This document shows, piece after piece, positions 31,153 through 44,607 of a stretch of 64,000 nt of DNA. The notes under the pieces were generated by a model that searched no databases, was not told the origin of the DNA, and was given only the letters and a program-made list of their open reading frames with translations. A program made the translations under genes and the position numbers. The stretch's first letter is position 1. Every line of letters starts with the position of its first letter. The stretch is from Clitopilus passeckerianus (lineage: Eukaryota; Basidiomycota; Agaricomycetes; Agaricales; Entolomataceae): positions 682,001 to 746,000 of the forward strand of contig CALYLX010000066.1 in NCBI GenBank assembly GCA_944990035.1, read 5' to 3'.

Positions 31153-31750
31153 TTCGTAGTCGAAATCGAAGTCGGTCTCTGGTTCAATTGTTTCTGCACT
31201 GGGGCGCTCCTCTGGCTCAGCTGTGGGGCTCTCCTCTAGCTGTTGTTGTACTTGGTGTTCTTCTTCTTCCTCTTCGGGCAAGACAGAAGCGCTGGTAGAC
31301 GGGACTAGTGATGGGTTCCTGGATATTGCTGTGGGTAATGGTGCGAAGCGTCGCTGTTCCTTCTCGTCTACTTCAATGTCGTGTTCTCGTTGAGCTCGGA
31401 CAATAGCAGGGGTCTTATGAGGTCGTTCAGGGGTAGGGAAGTCTAGAGCGTGGAAGTGTCTGTTTTCAACGGCAATGGTGGTGAATGTGAATTTGCCAAG
31501 GGAGAGAGAGGCGTAGCACCAGCGGTTATTGTTGTGATTAAAACTGCAGTAGCTTCCGTTGGTGAACTTGTAGACGTTGTTGGTTCCTTCTACTAGAGTG
31601 GTATTTCGTGGCGGGTGGTCTGTCCTGTGTACGACCGTGGTGACTGAGTGGTAGCCGCAACGGCAATCGGCCTGTTGCGTGCTTCTGCTGTGTTGTCGTG
31701 GGGTGGGCCTGCGCTAACAATGAGCGGGCCTTCTGATCAGCTTGATCTTT

Positions 31751-32235
31751 TGTTAAGGCAGAGCCTAACAACTTAGGTAATACTGTTTACGCTCGATGTC
31801 TTTGATAAACAAAGACAGAGATTTGTCAGCAGCTGCGGCTGTACTGACGACCTGGTGAGATTGACGAAGCAAGGGACTTAAAGGCGAAGTAGAGAACTAA
31901 GCAGTTAGGTAGATTGCCTAGGTCAAGCTGAGGAGCTTTGACCAAATGGTACAGGTTTATATACCTATCTAGTAGTTCTAAATATAGCACATGCGCAGCA
32001 TGCTGAGTAAGTAATGAGTCATGCGCAGCATGATGAGTAAGTACATGAGTCAGTATGACTCAATGCGAGTCAGAAAGAGTCAGATAAGGTATAAGTCTCT
32101 CACGATCGTGAGAGATGCGGAGTAAGCATGGAAAAAGATGAAAAATGCGCAGTGATGCGCAGCATATGTGAGTAATCGTGCATAGGTAAGCGGGCCGGGG
32201 TATGTAAGGAGAAACATGTAAGCAAAATCATAACA
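31751..32235 (-). repeat. Gypsy copy 2, 5' LTR (485 bp)
   Basis: Full-length LTR type with three TGACTCA-like motifs. It is followed internally by AGATCAAGCTG, the self-priming site with one mismatch relative to copy 1. Confidence 0.93.
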
Positions 32236-32240
32236 CTAAG

Positions 32241-35200
32241 GTCGCTCTCATCAACCGTCTTGGTGTCACGCTCTCTGAACGTGTTTCACCACCCGCTTCG
32301 TGGACTGGTCCCGGTAAATCCGGTGATCAAGTTGACCCCCGATACACACAAGCCAAGGCTTTCCTCGAACGCATGAACATGCCTATCGAACGCAGGTATC
32401 TTTTGCCTTTGATGGCAAAGTTCCATGAGGATCGCCAATTCACTGATCGTGAACTCCTCTTGGCATGTGGTATCCACAACTATAACATCTGGGTGGGTTG
32501 TCTCCCAGGCTACTGGGACACCAAACGTGTTATTGACGGTGTTAAAAAGGATTATGCTACGATCCTTTGGGAGAATTGCCCTTACCCTCATCTCTTGGAT
32601 TGTGTCAATGACGAATCATGTGAGCATCCTGATCACGCCAAGTATGAAGAGGAGCTGACGTGTCAACTTCGTTGTGGCTGCTGGGTAGCACCTAGCAAAC
32701 TGCTACTTGTACACGCCAGCAACTGCGGCAAAACCATTGACCCGCGCCAATGTCCGTTCAAAAAATCTTCTAAGGACAAGCGCGCTGATAAGGTTGACGA
32801 TTCCCCTCGCCCAAAGAAGTGTTCTTGCTCTCTTACCCCTTTTGAATTTGATGGTCCTGCCATCACTAGCAATTGGGCCGAGGAAATGGAAATCGAAGAT
32901 CAGCGTCAAGGCTCTCCCATGGTCACTGGTGAGCAGTTGGAGGAAACTGTCGATCTTGATATGGACAACAGGCAAGTACCATTTTCACATGATATCAGAT
33001 CCTGTGCTAATCAAAAAGTCATAGTAACGCCTTCTACGATTCACTCTTCGGAGAAGATTCGGTGGAACCAGCGACAGCTTATTTCTCGCAATCACACGGA
33101 CTTTTTTGATACTTTACATACGCACATTTCGGACTCTATGCATACCTCCCCTATGATTTGTATGCCCGTACTAGGATCTGTGACTCAAACGTCACAACAA
33201 TATGACAATCATGCTGCTAAATGTACAACTTGCCGAAAGGGAAAAGTTCCTGAAAACGGAACAGCCAACTGGATAATGGATTCCGGAGCGTCAATGCATT
33301 TGACACACACTCTCGATGACTTTGCAGACTTTGAAGAAGGCGACTTTGGATCAGTCATCACTGCTAACGGAAAAGGCAAAAGTCGTTGGCAGAGGCACTG
33401 TCATCTTAAGACACAAACTTGAGAAACCCGGTTCCAAGCAGACGGTAGAAATAACCTCATGGTTGTATCCTGTCTACTACTTCCCAGAGCTCTCAGTAAG
33501 ACTTTTGTCTATGGGACATTTTCTACAAGATGATGGTCTGCTACTTCGAGGATCATCATCTAGCATGTATTTCTATTCTAAGGAAGAAAATTGTGCTATG
33601 ATGCAGTGCAAACCGCATTGTCCTGGCAAAACGCTATATTGGCTTAGTACCCAAATATCTACTCCTGACACTGCCATGCCGGCAATCGTTAATACGAATA
33701 CCGACTATAACACGTGGCACAAACACTTTGGACACCCTTCCAAAGAAGTGCTTAAACGTGCTCAGGTGCATACACACGGTGTTCCACAGAAGCTTGAATT
33801 TCCCAAGCAAAACCCCGTATGCAAAGGATGTTCTTTAGGGAAGATGCCATCAAAATCCTTCCCGACATCCGAAACACATGCTTCAAAGCCATTTGAGTTG
33901 ATACACTCCGATCTCAAGGAATTTCCGACTAGATCGTATCATGGCTACAAGTATATCATTACATTCCTCTGCGATCATTCATCACATGTCTGGATTGGTT
34001 TCCTTAAAAAGAAATCGGATGCCATCCAGAAGATGGAAGAATTTGAAGCGATGGTCAAGAATCGTTTCAGTTCATCTATTAAATCATGGCGCATTGATGG
34101 GGGTGGTGAATTCATGAAATTTGAAGCTGCGCTACGCAAATTAGGCATCAAGGTTCACAAAAGCACTTCACACACGCCTCAACAAAATGGCCGTGCGGAA
34201 CGACTTAATCATACCATTATGGACAAAGCAGAGTCTATGCGACATGAGGCCTGCTTACCTCCATCCTGGTGGGAATTCAGCGTGGAACATGCGACTCATC
34301 TTATAAATCGCACTCCAATTAGACGACTCAAGTGGGTCACACCACATGAGATCATTCACAAGGAGAAACCGGACATTACTCATTTCCGAGTGTTCGGATG
34401 TGGAGCCTACGTCTATCTACCTGAGAACAAACGTGTCAATAAACTATCCCCCAAAAGCGAAATGATGGTTTATCTTGGCCAACCTCGTGGCACCAAAGGG
34501 TACCTGTTCATGCGGACGCATAACAATACTCTATTTATAGGCACCACAGCGACTTTTAATGAAACCTTGTTCCCAAGGTGCCCTGATCAAAAACAACGTG
34601 GCATTACATGTGTCGGCGATAAGCCAATCCCTTTGACGGATTTGGAGGATGATACCCCAAATCAACCTATTCCTGAAGAAACAGGGGATGATGATAACTC
34701 TGGAACGGCTCCAGGACCATCACATCCAAGTGATCACGCTTCACATGATCATTCCCAATCCTCTTCTCCCTCTCCACCTTCCTCTCCACGCTTATCAAGC
34801 AAGGATAAGGGTAAACAGTCCTACAGACCTAACCCGACGGAAGAGGATGCTCCAAGTGATCCTAATCCGGACACATGGACTCCACCTCACACAATTCCAT
34901 CACAGAACAACTTTGACCCTCAGAATAGCCGAGGTGATTCTTCGAACACCACTGAGCCACGTCGAGGTACACGTGTGGGGAACGTTACTTGAAGACCGGG
35001 TAACATCTACGGCGAAGACCAGTTACCTTCTGAAATATTGAAGGAAACTATTGCATCGGAGCGAAAATGGAAACACACTGTAGGCATTCCAAATGAACAC
35101 CGGGTGTACACACCAAACCTACCGAAGCCAAAGAGAAAGAGCAATCAATCATCTTCTCAAATGACTTCAACTAGGCCAGATGCACCGGTTACTAGCGAAC

Positions 35201-35841
35201 AACCTCCAAGCAATACCGTAGATCAAGGAGAAACAGGCGATAACATGGATACATCTCCGGATGATCATCCAAAGAATCAACAACCTAATGATGAAGATCA
35301 GATGGACGTTGATCTCGCCTGGTTGCACAATGCATGCAAGGATGGAGAAGAGCCTCTGATCCAATACTTGCTCCATCAGGCTAATATGACTATGTCATCT
35401 GATGAGAATGCAACACTACCAGATCATGCACTTCTATCTGATGGAAAGAACCGTCTTCCATCAAACATTCGCGAAATGCAATTTCGTGATATTGCTCAAC
35501 TGCCAAAAGCGGAGCAACAGGAATGGATGAAAGCCGCACAATTGGAGTTAGAGGCACTCCGAGAATGTGACGTTTTTGAACTTGTTGATTTGCCTAAAGG
35601 CTGCAAAGTGGTTAAAAACCGCTGGGTCTTCGACATCAAAACTGATGGTCGGAAAAAGGCTAGACTCGTTGCCAAAGGTTTCTCACAGATCAAGGGTATA
35701 GATTTTGACGAGATCTTTTCCCCAGTTGTACGATTTGAGACTGTGCGCCTATTATTTGCCCTTGCAGCGTTAGAAGGCTGGCACATAGAAGGTGTTGATG
35801 TCAAATCTGCTTTCTTGTATGGACTACTCGATGAGGAAATC
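32241..35841 (+). pseudogene. Copia gag-pol middle: Cys-rich region, protease, integrase, RT start
   Basis: Reading resumes VALINRLGVTLSERV. A Cys/His-rich region (about 32570-32830: CPYPHLLDC, SCEHPDH, CQLRCGCW, KKCSCS) precedes the protease WIMDSGASMHLTHT. After a frameshift near 33378 comes the GAG-pre-integrase zinc domain (TWHKHFGHPSKEV, CKGCSLGK). The integrase core follows (ELIHSDLKEF, FLCDHSSHVWIGF, IDGGGEFMKFE, TPQQNGRAERLNHT). A Ser/Pro-rich linker with another frameshift near 34985 leads to the Copia-type RT (NRWVFDIKTDGRKKARLVAKG, GIDFDEIFSPVVRFETVR, GVDVKSAFLYG). Here the solo LTR interrupts. Confidence 0.9.
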
Positions 35842-36326
35842 TGTTATGATTTTGCTTACATGTTTCTCCTTACATACCCCGGCCCGCTTACCTATGCACG
35901 ATTACTCACATATGCTGCGCATCACTGCGCATTTTTCATCTTTTTCCATGCTTACTCCGCATCTCTCACGATCGTGAGAGACTTATACCTTATCTGACTC
36001 TTTCTGACTCACATCGAGTCATACTGACTCATGTACTTACTCATCATGCTGCGCATGACTCATTACTTACTCAGCATGCTGCGCATGCACTATATTTAGA
36101 ACTACTAGATAGGTATATAAACCTGTACCATTTGGTCAAAGCTCCTCAGCTTGACCTAGGCAATCTACCTAACTGCTTAGTTCTCTACTTCGCCTTTAAG
36201 TCCCTTGCTTCGTCAATCTCACCAGGTCGTCAGTACAGCCGCAGCTGCTGACAAATCTCTGTCTTTGTTTATCAAAGACATCGAGCGTAAACAGTATTAC
36301 CTAAGTTGTTAGGCTCTGCCTTAACA
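35842..36326 (+). repeat. Gypsy solo LTR (485 bp) inside Copia RT
   Basis: TGTTATG...TTAACA, the long Gypsy LTR type, with AAATC at 35837-35841 and 36327-36331. It is the footprint of a Gypsy insertion that lost its interior by LTR-LTR recombination. It lies in the Copia reverse transcriptase just after LDEEI. Confidence 0.95.
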
Positions 36327-36331
36327 AAATC

Positions 36332-37525
36332 TATATGTCACAACCTGAAGGCTTCGCTGTCAAAGGCCAAGAACAATAAGTCTTGCGTCTCAAAAGAGCT
36401 CTATATGGGCTTAAGCAAGCATCACTCTCGTGGTGGCAAGAAATATCAAAGTCAATGGAAGCACTTGGCTTTAAACGCACTATCTCTGATGCCGGCGTGT
36501 TTGTTTACCGAACCAATGATGGCAAGATAGTCATTGCCGTTATCTATGTTGATGACGCTCTGTTCTTCGGATCAGATCGGAACCTTGTTCTGAAGAAAAA
36601 ATCCGAATTTATGAAGAAGTGGGAGTGTTGTGACCTTGGAGAAGCTAAGAAATTTCTACGCATGAGAATTTCTCGGACTGGTAACACAATCAAACTTGAT
36701 CAGGTGCCATATCTCAAAAAGGTCCTACAGCATTTTGGAATGACTAATGCTAAACCTGCTCCGACACCACTACCAACTGGTTGGAAGCCCAAGGCTAATG
36801 CTCAGGCTCCAGACCCACAACTTTGTTCACAGTTTCAATCCGTAATCGGATCACTACTGTATCTGATGCTGGGCACCCGACCGGACATCGCTTATGCTGT
36901 AATCAAGTTGTCGCAGTTCTCTGCTAATCCTTCCAAGGAACATCTTGATAAGGCTAAATATATTCTACGATACCTTATTGGAACTCAAGAATATGCGCTC
37001 GTTTACAACGGTGCATCCAATAAAGGTTTAGTAGCATTTACAGACAGTGATTGGGCATCTGATGAGAATACCCGCCGATCCGTATCCGGATTTTTCATGA
37101 AACTTGCTGATGGTATCATCTGTTGGCAATCACGTGCACAAAAAACAATTGCACTCTCGTCAACTGAAGCCGAATACATGGCCTTGTCTGACACATGTCG
37201 ACAAGTCACATGGCTTCAATCTCTCCTTTCCAAGATCAGGATTGAATATGATACGACACCTATCACTGGTGACAACCAAGGGTCATTATTCATTGCATCA
37301 AACCCTGTTCAGGAAAAACGAACGAAACACATTGACATCCGCTATCACTATATTCGTGAATGCATTGAAAATGGCATCGTCAATGTTGAGTTCATACTAG
37401 GAGAACAAAACCCGGCAGATATGTTCACCAAGAATCTGGGACATGTCAAATTCGGAAAATTCCGAAGCCAATTGGGACTTGAGTTCTACTCGTCCAAGTC
37501 ATCCGCTCAGAAAACTACCTGTTGA
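36332..37525 (+). pseudogene. Copia RT end and RNase H
   Basis: Continues YMSQPEGFAVKGQEQ, stops at TAA 36377-36379, then reads on RLKRALYGLKQASLSWWQ. The RT active site is VIYVDDALFFGS. RNase H covers about 37020-37480 with AFTDSDWASDENTRRSVSG, STEAEYMALSDT, TGDNQGSLF and the tail KHIDIRYHYIRE and NPADMFTKNLG. The stop TGA overlaps the first bases of the following LTR-like block. Confidence 0.92.
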
Positions 37526-37919
37526 ATTGACGCGTACCACTCACGTGACTAATCACGTGACATCACATGATTAGTATTGCGCCATATTGCACCATTATGA
37601 TGTCTTCTTACGAATACGCCTCATGGCAACTCACGTGACACTTCATGACTACATATGACTCATTCCGTGTCACTTCCGTACTATATTTAGCACAGAACAT
37701 TCTAGATATGCTTACATATACATGGTCTGTGCACGCTCTCTATATGTATATAAACCTATGTACTTTACCTCAATACATTGGAGACTTACCCAGTCTTATT
37801 ACATAGTTTGCTCTCACCTCACAAGCCCACACCTAGCTCAAGGTAAGGGTCGTCCGCAACTTCCCTCACTGGAAGGCATGCTTGCTCGACACTACCTAGT
37901 TGTTCTTAGCGAGGGGGTG
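37520..37919 (+). repeat. Second LTR-like block between pol and 3' LTR
   Basis: Starts TGTTGAATTGACGCGT, a diverged version of the Copia LTR start, and shares the segment ACTATATTTAGCACAGAAC and the TATA region with the true LTRs. It carries three TCACGTGA motifs (37541-37548, 37553-37560, 37631-37638). Its end AGCGAGGGGGTG serves as the purine tract just before the real 3' LTR. The pol stop codon lies inside its first six bases. Confidence 0.75.
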
Positions 37920-38333
37920 TGTTGAACTTGACGCGTCTCACATCTTTGTCACATGAACAGTCACATGACACCACATGACTACAAATCACATTACTTGATT
38001 GTGTCATTATCACGACATACACACGTGGAGCATTACAAATACTTCTAGCACATTCCGCTCCACAATGACATCATCATGACTCACGTATGACTCATTCTTC
38101 GTCATTCCTTGTGTATTCCATACTATATTTAGCACAGAACATTCTAGATATGCTTACATATACATGGTCTGTGCACTCTATCCTTTTGTATAAATACTAG
38201 CAGTAGTTTACCTCAATATAACAAGAAGTTACACTTCTTTTCTCTCTAGTTCGCTCTTACAGCCTCACTCTACTCTACCCCAGGTTAGTAGCCTTACTGC
38301 ACCTTCCCTTGCTGGGGGTGTGCCTGTTCAACA
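37920..38333 (+). repeat. Copia 3' LTR (414 bp)
   Basis: Same length and sequence type as 23484-23897, with about four transitions between them (for example CACGTG there, CACATG here). It ends TTCAACA and is followed by the TGCAA target duplication. Confidence 0.92.
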
Positions 38334-38338
38334 TGCAA

Positions 38339-39073
38339 GTCATGGGATCAAATTTTGGAGCTACACTGAAGCCTATCTGACACCCACTAGAGGTAGTAGA
38401 AACCTTTTATTAATACCTCCACACATTTGCTCTTGCTTTTTCAGCTTGATTCAAAAGCCTATACATCAGTATTTACTTTGACTTCAACTTGCTTAATTAC
38501 TCTTGCTTGTCTCTACAAAGGCTGGTGGGATGGTGGGACCTCTTTCTTTTAATTCTGAGCCTGAGCCTGCCACACTTAAATTGAAAACCAACTTTGTATA
38601 ATTTTCAAAACATATTAGACAAGGACCTCTTGACATTCACACAATTTGAATTACTGGTTGAGGAAGACAATACTCTGATTTTCATAACCAAGCCTCAAAA
38701 CACTGCATACACTGTAGGCACTAGATACTGTTTCTGTTGAGAATTGTGCCAAGCAAACCTGCTATACCAGTTTCTATGGTTCCGAGGCAGGATTTCTTGC
38801 CTTTTCTATGGGAAACATGTGCCAGAAGGGCTGGTTTCCCAAGGGTTTCCACAAATTTTACATTGAAAAAAGATTCTGGGGCCAGAACTGATAGCAGATG
38901 TTTACAGCTTGCAAGTGGTTAGAGATGAGGCTACACCCATTTCAGATGCTCCATCCCACTTCTGTGTACACAAGCAACAAGCTCAATAAAATTCCAAAGA
39001 GAGCAGACACATTGATGGGCAGTTCTGTGAAGCAAACAAGAGAATCTATGAAATATATACTTCTGATATATGT
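38339..39073. other. Intergenic boundary between transposon island and gene-rich DNA
   Basis: AT-rich, no gene or repeat recognised. It lies downstream of the SPE3-LYS9 stop codon and should contain that gene's 3' untranslated region and terminator. Confidence 0.5.
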
Positions 39074-41650
<2,577 letters not shown>

Positions 41651-41802
41651 TGCTTTTGAATGTAGGAGTCAAGTCGGGATACCACAAAATTTTTGATCGA
41701 TCTTGAATTGTCCATCTAATCTAATCAAACAGGAGTCCGGCACTAACGGCAACCCAAACGGTACAAACTACAACCTGCATACTGTCCAAAGCAGCTAGTA
41801 CT

Positions 41803-43876
41803 TCATATCCAAGTCATAGTTTTACCTTTCTCTTCATCATGCGCGAACAACTCCGGAGCAAAATTTGATGAAGCGAGAGCTGCTTCTGCTTGGACTGTTC
41901 CGCGTTCAATCAATGAAGCACCAAAGCAAGCATCGGTACTCACGATATTCCTTCAGGCCTCTGCCAAAATTCAGTCTACAGACGACGCCCAGTATCATGG
42001 TGGATCCAATGAGGACGAAAGACGCCACGATAAAGCACCCAATGAATGGCCATTGCATGAATGTCCTGAATAGATCAAATCAGCAAGCTGCAAACAAAAT
42101 CACAGGACGCTGACAATGCTTACCACCTGTAAACCATTGAATAGAACATGATCGACCAGCCCGAGAAAATGAAGAACGCAATTCCGAGGAAGATCCACAT
42201 AAGAAGTCTTTTCTCTTGGCGAATAGCGTACCATCCCTGTCGACGATTTAGCACGCTGTTTACTACAGGGAGGAAGCTCCTTTTACCATAGCTATCCATG
42301 GGACCAAGAGCTAGATCAGAGCTATAAGCCTGTCGTCTCAAGAAGGGACATGGAAAGTAAGCTCACGATAGCGGTCAAGATGAATAGGCCCTCATAAATC
42401 GTCGTATGTTGAGATAAATGACCAATGGCCGTATTCACCAGGACGTCAACCCACAAGCCCATCGCAGCCACCAGAACGAAGCATTCCAGTTGCAGGCAGG
42501 CAAGTACCGCCATGAAGAACTATGGGAAAATCGGTGAAAAATCCTAAATGGTTATGGGGGTTCGTTTGTCACCTTGTTAATGCGATTGATATGCTTTGGT
42601 GCTCCGACACATTTGAAAGAATGGTCGTTGTATTCCTGCAATGATTGGTTAATTATTATCAGTCATATGGATCACCTCACTAAACCGCTTACACTTAGAA
42701 GCGTCCAAGAGAGGTAGGAAGCAATCAGCAATGCAGTGGAGTTGAGAATAAGATCGGGGATCTATACTCGGAATAGCCGTTTAACCCCCTTGTGGAGACG
42801 ATAACAGAAGCCAAAACATACCTCATATTGAATCCGCGCCGAGAAGTAAGTCGGAAATAGGTCGATCGAACATGGAGTTCCCGAGTTGACGAAAAGTTCC
42901 TGAAAAACGCCTTCTATGTACCTCGTTCTCCAAATAGCATAGGTCGACCAGCCCGTGACTAGCGCTCGTGTTGCCAGGACTGCGAGTCTGCAGAATATAA
43001 AGGCCGAAATGAGAAAGGGGTTTCCTGCGTTCAAAATAAGGGCAAGTACGTATGAGGAACAGAGTCCGTGGTGACCGCCATTAACGAGATGGAAAACAGC
43101 CAGAACTGCAAAAGAATGAAAGTGATGTCTTCACGTTTGGAGTTTCGCATACTGAAGGTTGGGATATGAGCGTCATGGAACGTTGGAATGGAATGGATTC
43201 TCACATTTGCTCGGGATACAGGAACTCCTGAGTGCATTGTTGAGATAATACGACCGAGTTCGACCCCGAAAGAAGCGAGATCCCAGTCGTAGCTCCGGAA
43301 GTCCCGTTGAGAATAGGGTTGGCAACGACGCCCTCGAAGAAACGATTCTGCGACTGTAAACCCAGAATCCGATGAGACGGGTTGAAGTTGAACTCAGTTA
43401 AACAGAGTCCTCACCATCTCCGATCTGCTGGCCGAGTCCTAGAAGGACGGGTGAGTCATTCTTGTGCTGGTCTGGGGAGGCAGAGAACGTACCAGCGCAG
43501 TACTGTGTGCATCAATCGACGATCTGAATATCTCAGTGCAAGGAAATTTCCCAATGGGAATGTCGCTGCACATCCGCAGAATATAGTTGTTCGAGCTTCC
43601 TTCCAGGTAGCTGATATTCCGGGCCGGAATTTCGGCGGCTGCTGTGACCACGGAAAGGATAGAGTCGTATTCTGAGTCGATTTGGAAAAGAAACGCCTGG
43701 ATTATGCCTTGGGCAAAGCAATGGATGAAGCTGAAGACAAAGAAAGCCGTCGTGATTTTGGTACGAGTGATCCGCTCATACTGTTTGGACGATGAGGCCA
43801 GTAGCAAAAAATACGGAGGAGATGGATTGCTCACGGTAGTTCTTGCTCGCGCTTTCACAGCTCGGGTTAACTCCAT
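41803..43876 (-). CDS. Multi-pass membrane protein, fungal family of unknown function
   Basis: A multi-exon gene with several hydrophobic helices. In order these are TKITTAFFVFSFIHCFAQG near the N-terminus, a luminal-looking loop with Cys and Asn-Ile-Ser, EDITFILLQFWLFSISLMA, NPFLISAFIFCRLAVLATRAL, LACLQLECFVLVAAMGLWVD, YEGLFILTAIVSLL, RLLMWIFLGIAFFIFSG and TFMQWPFIGCFIVASFVLIG. The last helix follows the pattern SMVYRW|TFMQWPF, then RLNFGRGLKEY and an acidic tail ending DEEKGKTMTWI. I recall the YRW-TF-WPF pattern from agaricomycete proteins without known function. The start at 43876 is a best guess; exon edges in the middle were not all fixed. Confidence 0.6.
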
Positions 43877-44607
43877 GACACAACTGGGAATCCGTACGGA
43901 TTGATTCTGACAGTCCTGCTGCTATTGAAAGAAGAACAGAAGAGGTATTGAACCAGCAAGGAAATGGTCAAGGGCACCAGTCCCACAGGTGTTGTGAAAG
44001 AGAAGAGAGAAGGTGAAGGAGGCTGGGGACGGCGGCGAGGATGCCCTATATTCATATCAGAACATCCAGATCTGTCACCTGCGTTCATTTCGTGAGTAGA
44101 TACGTCTACGGTCATAAGCGTTTGCTGCCAAACTGAATCCAGGAGACCTGGGGTTGTGTCAAAATTGAAGTTCTTGACAACCATCATTGGCCCTTCCTCA
44201 GAAGAAAGAAATCCACGGTGGAATGAATGTTATGAGCGCCCTCAGCGTCATTAAAGTGCCCACGAAGACCGGGTGTATCTTGACAACCAAGCTTACATTA
44301 ATTGGACTCCAGAGCCTTTGTACTAAGGACACAACAACCTTATTCGTGTGCCAGTGTTGAATGCCAGAAAGCCATCTAGTCTGCATCAAGATGTCATTTG
44401 GACAGATGTCCTCATATTCATCTCACAGAAGTCAGTCGAAATCACAGATAAGCAAGAGTTAACGCCGCTCTAGCCTCAATAATCCAGTCGGCGTTGACGG
44501 GAAATGACGATGGCAGTCGAAGGACTGATGGAAAGGACGACACAGCCACGACGATCACAACGTTCGGGGCTTTTGCTCTCGACTATCCGGTTGAAGACGA
44601 CCGAAAC
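43877..44607. other. Divergent upstream region
   Basis: It lies between the start of the membrane protein (minus) and the thioesterase (plus) and should hold both promoters. No TATA box stands out. Open frames here look spurious. Confidence 0.4.

Larger units (their letters stand above)
24994..32235 (-). mobile_element. Ty3/Gypsy chromovirus, copy 2, inverted, nested in Copia
   Basis: Same family as copy 1, on the minus strand, with LTRs of 485 bp (31751-32235, 5') and 482 bp (24994-25475, 3'). The CTAAG duplication lies at 24989-24993 and 32236-32240. It interrupts the Copia gag-pol frame. The LTRs differ by three single-base indels, so the insertion is young. Its pol has a long intact integrase-chromodomain part but a 1-bp loss near 29130 in the RT region, and its gag carries a compensated frameshift. 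Confidence 0.95.
23484..38333 (+). mobile_element. Ty1/Copia LTR retrotransposon, host of two Gypsy insertions
   Basis: Two 414-bp LTRs (TGTTGAAC...TTCAACA) flanked by TGCAA at 23479-23483 and 38334-38338. The internal order is gag, protease, integrase, RT, RNase H, as in Copia elements. It is interrupted by Gypsy copy 2 (24994-32235) and a Gypsy solo LTR (35842-36326); removing them and one duplication restores reading across both joins (TSK|VALIN and LDEEI|YMSQP). Its LTRs differ at about four positions by eye, all transitions, so it is older than the Gypsy insertions. Several frameshifts and a TAA at 36377-36379 indicate a dead copy. Confidence 0.92.

Noticed and set aside
17995..36379. 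Repeat-induced point mutation as cause of the stops in the LINE and Copia
   Set aside because: Only isolated transitions are seen (TGG to TAG, a few LTR differences); the elements are not saturated with C-to-T changes, so ordinary decay suffices.
43867..44187. Minus-strand ORF upstream of the membrane protein
   Set aside because: Composition looks random and no splice site joins it convincingly to the gene.
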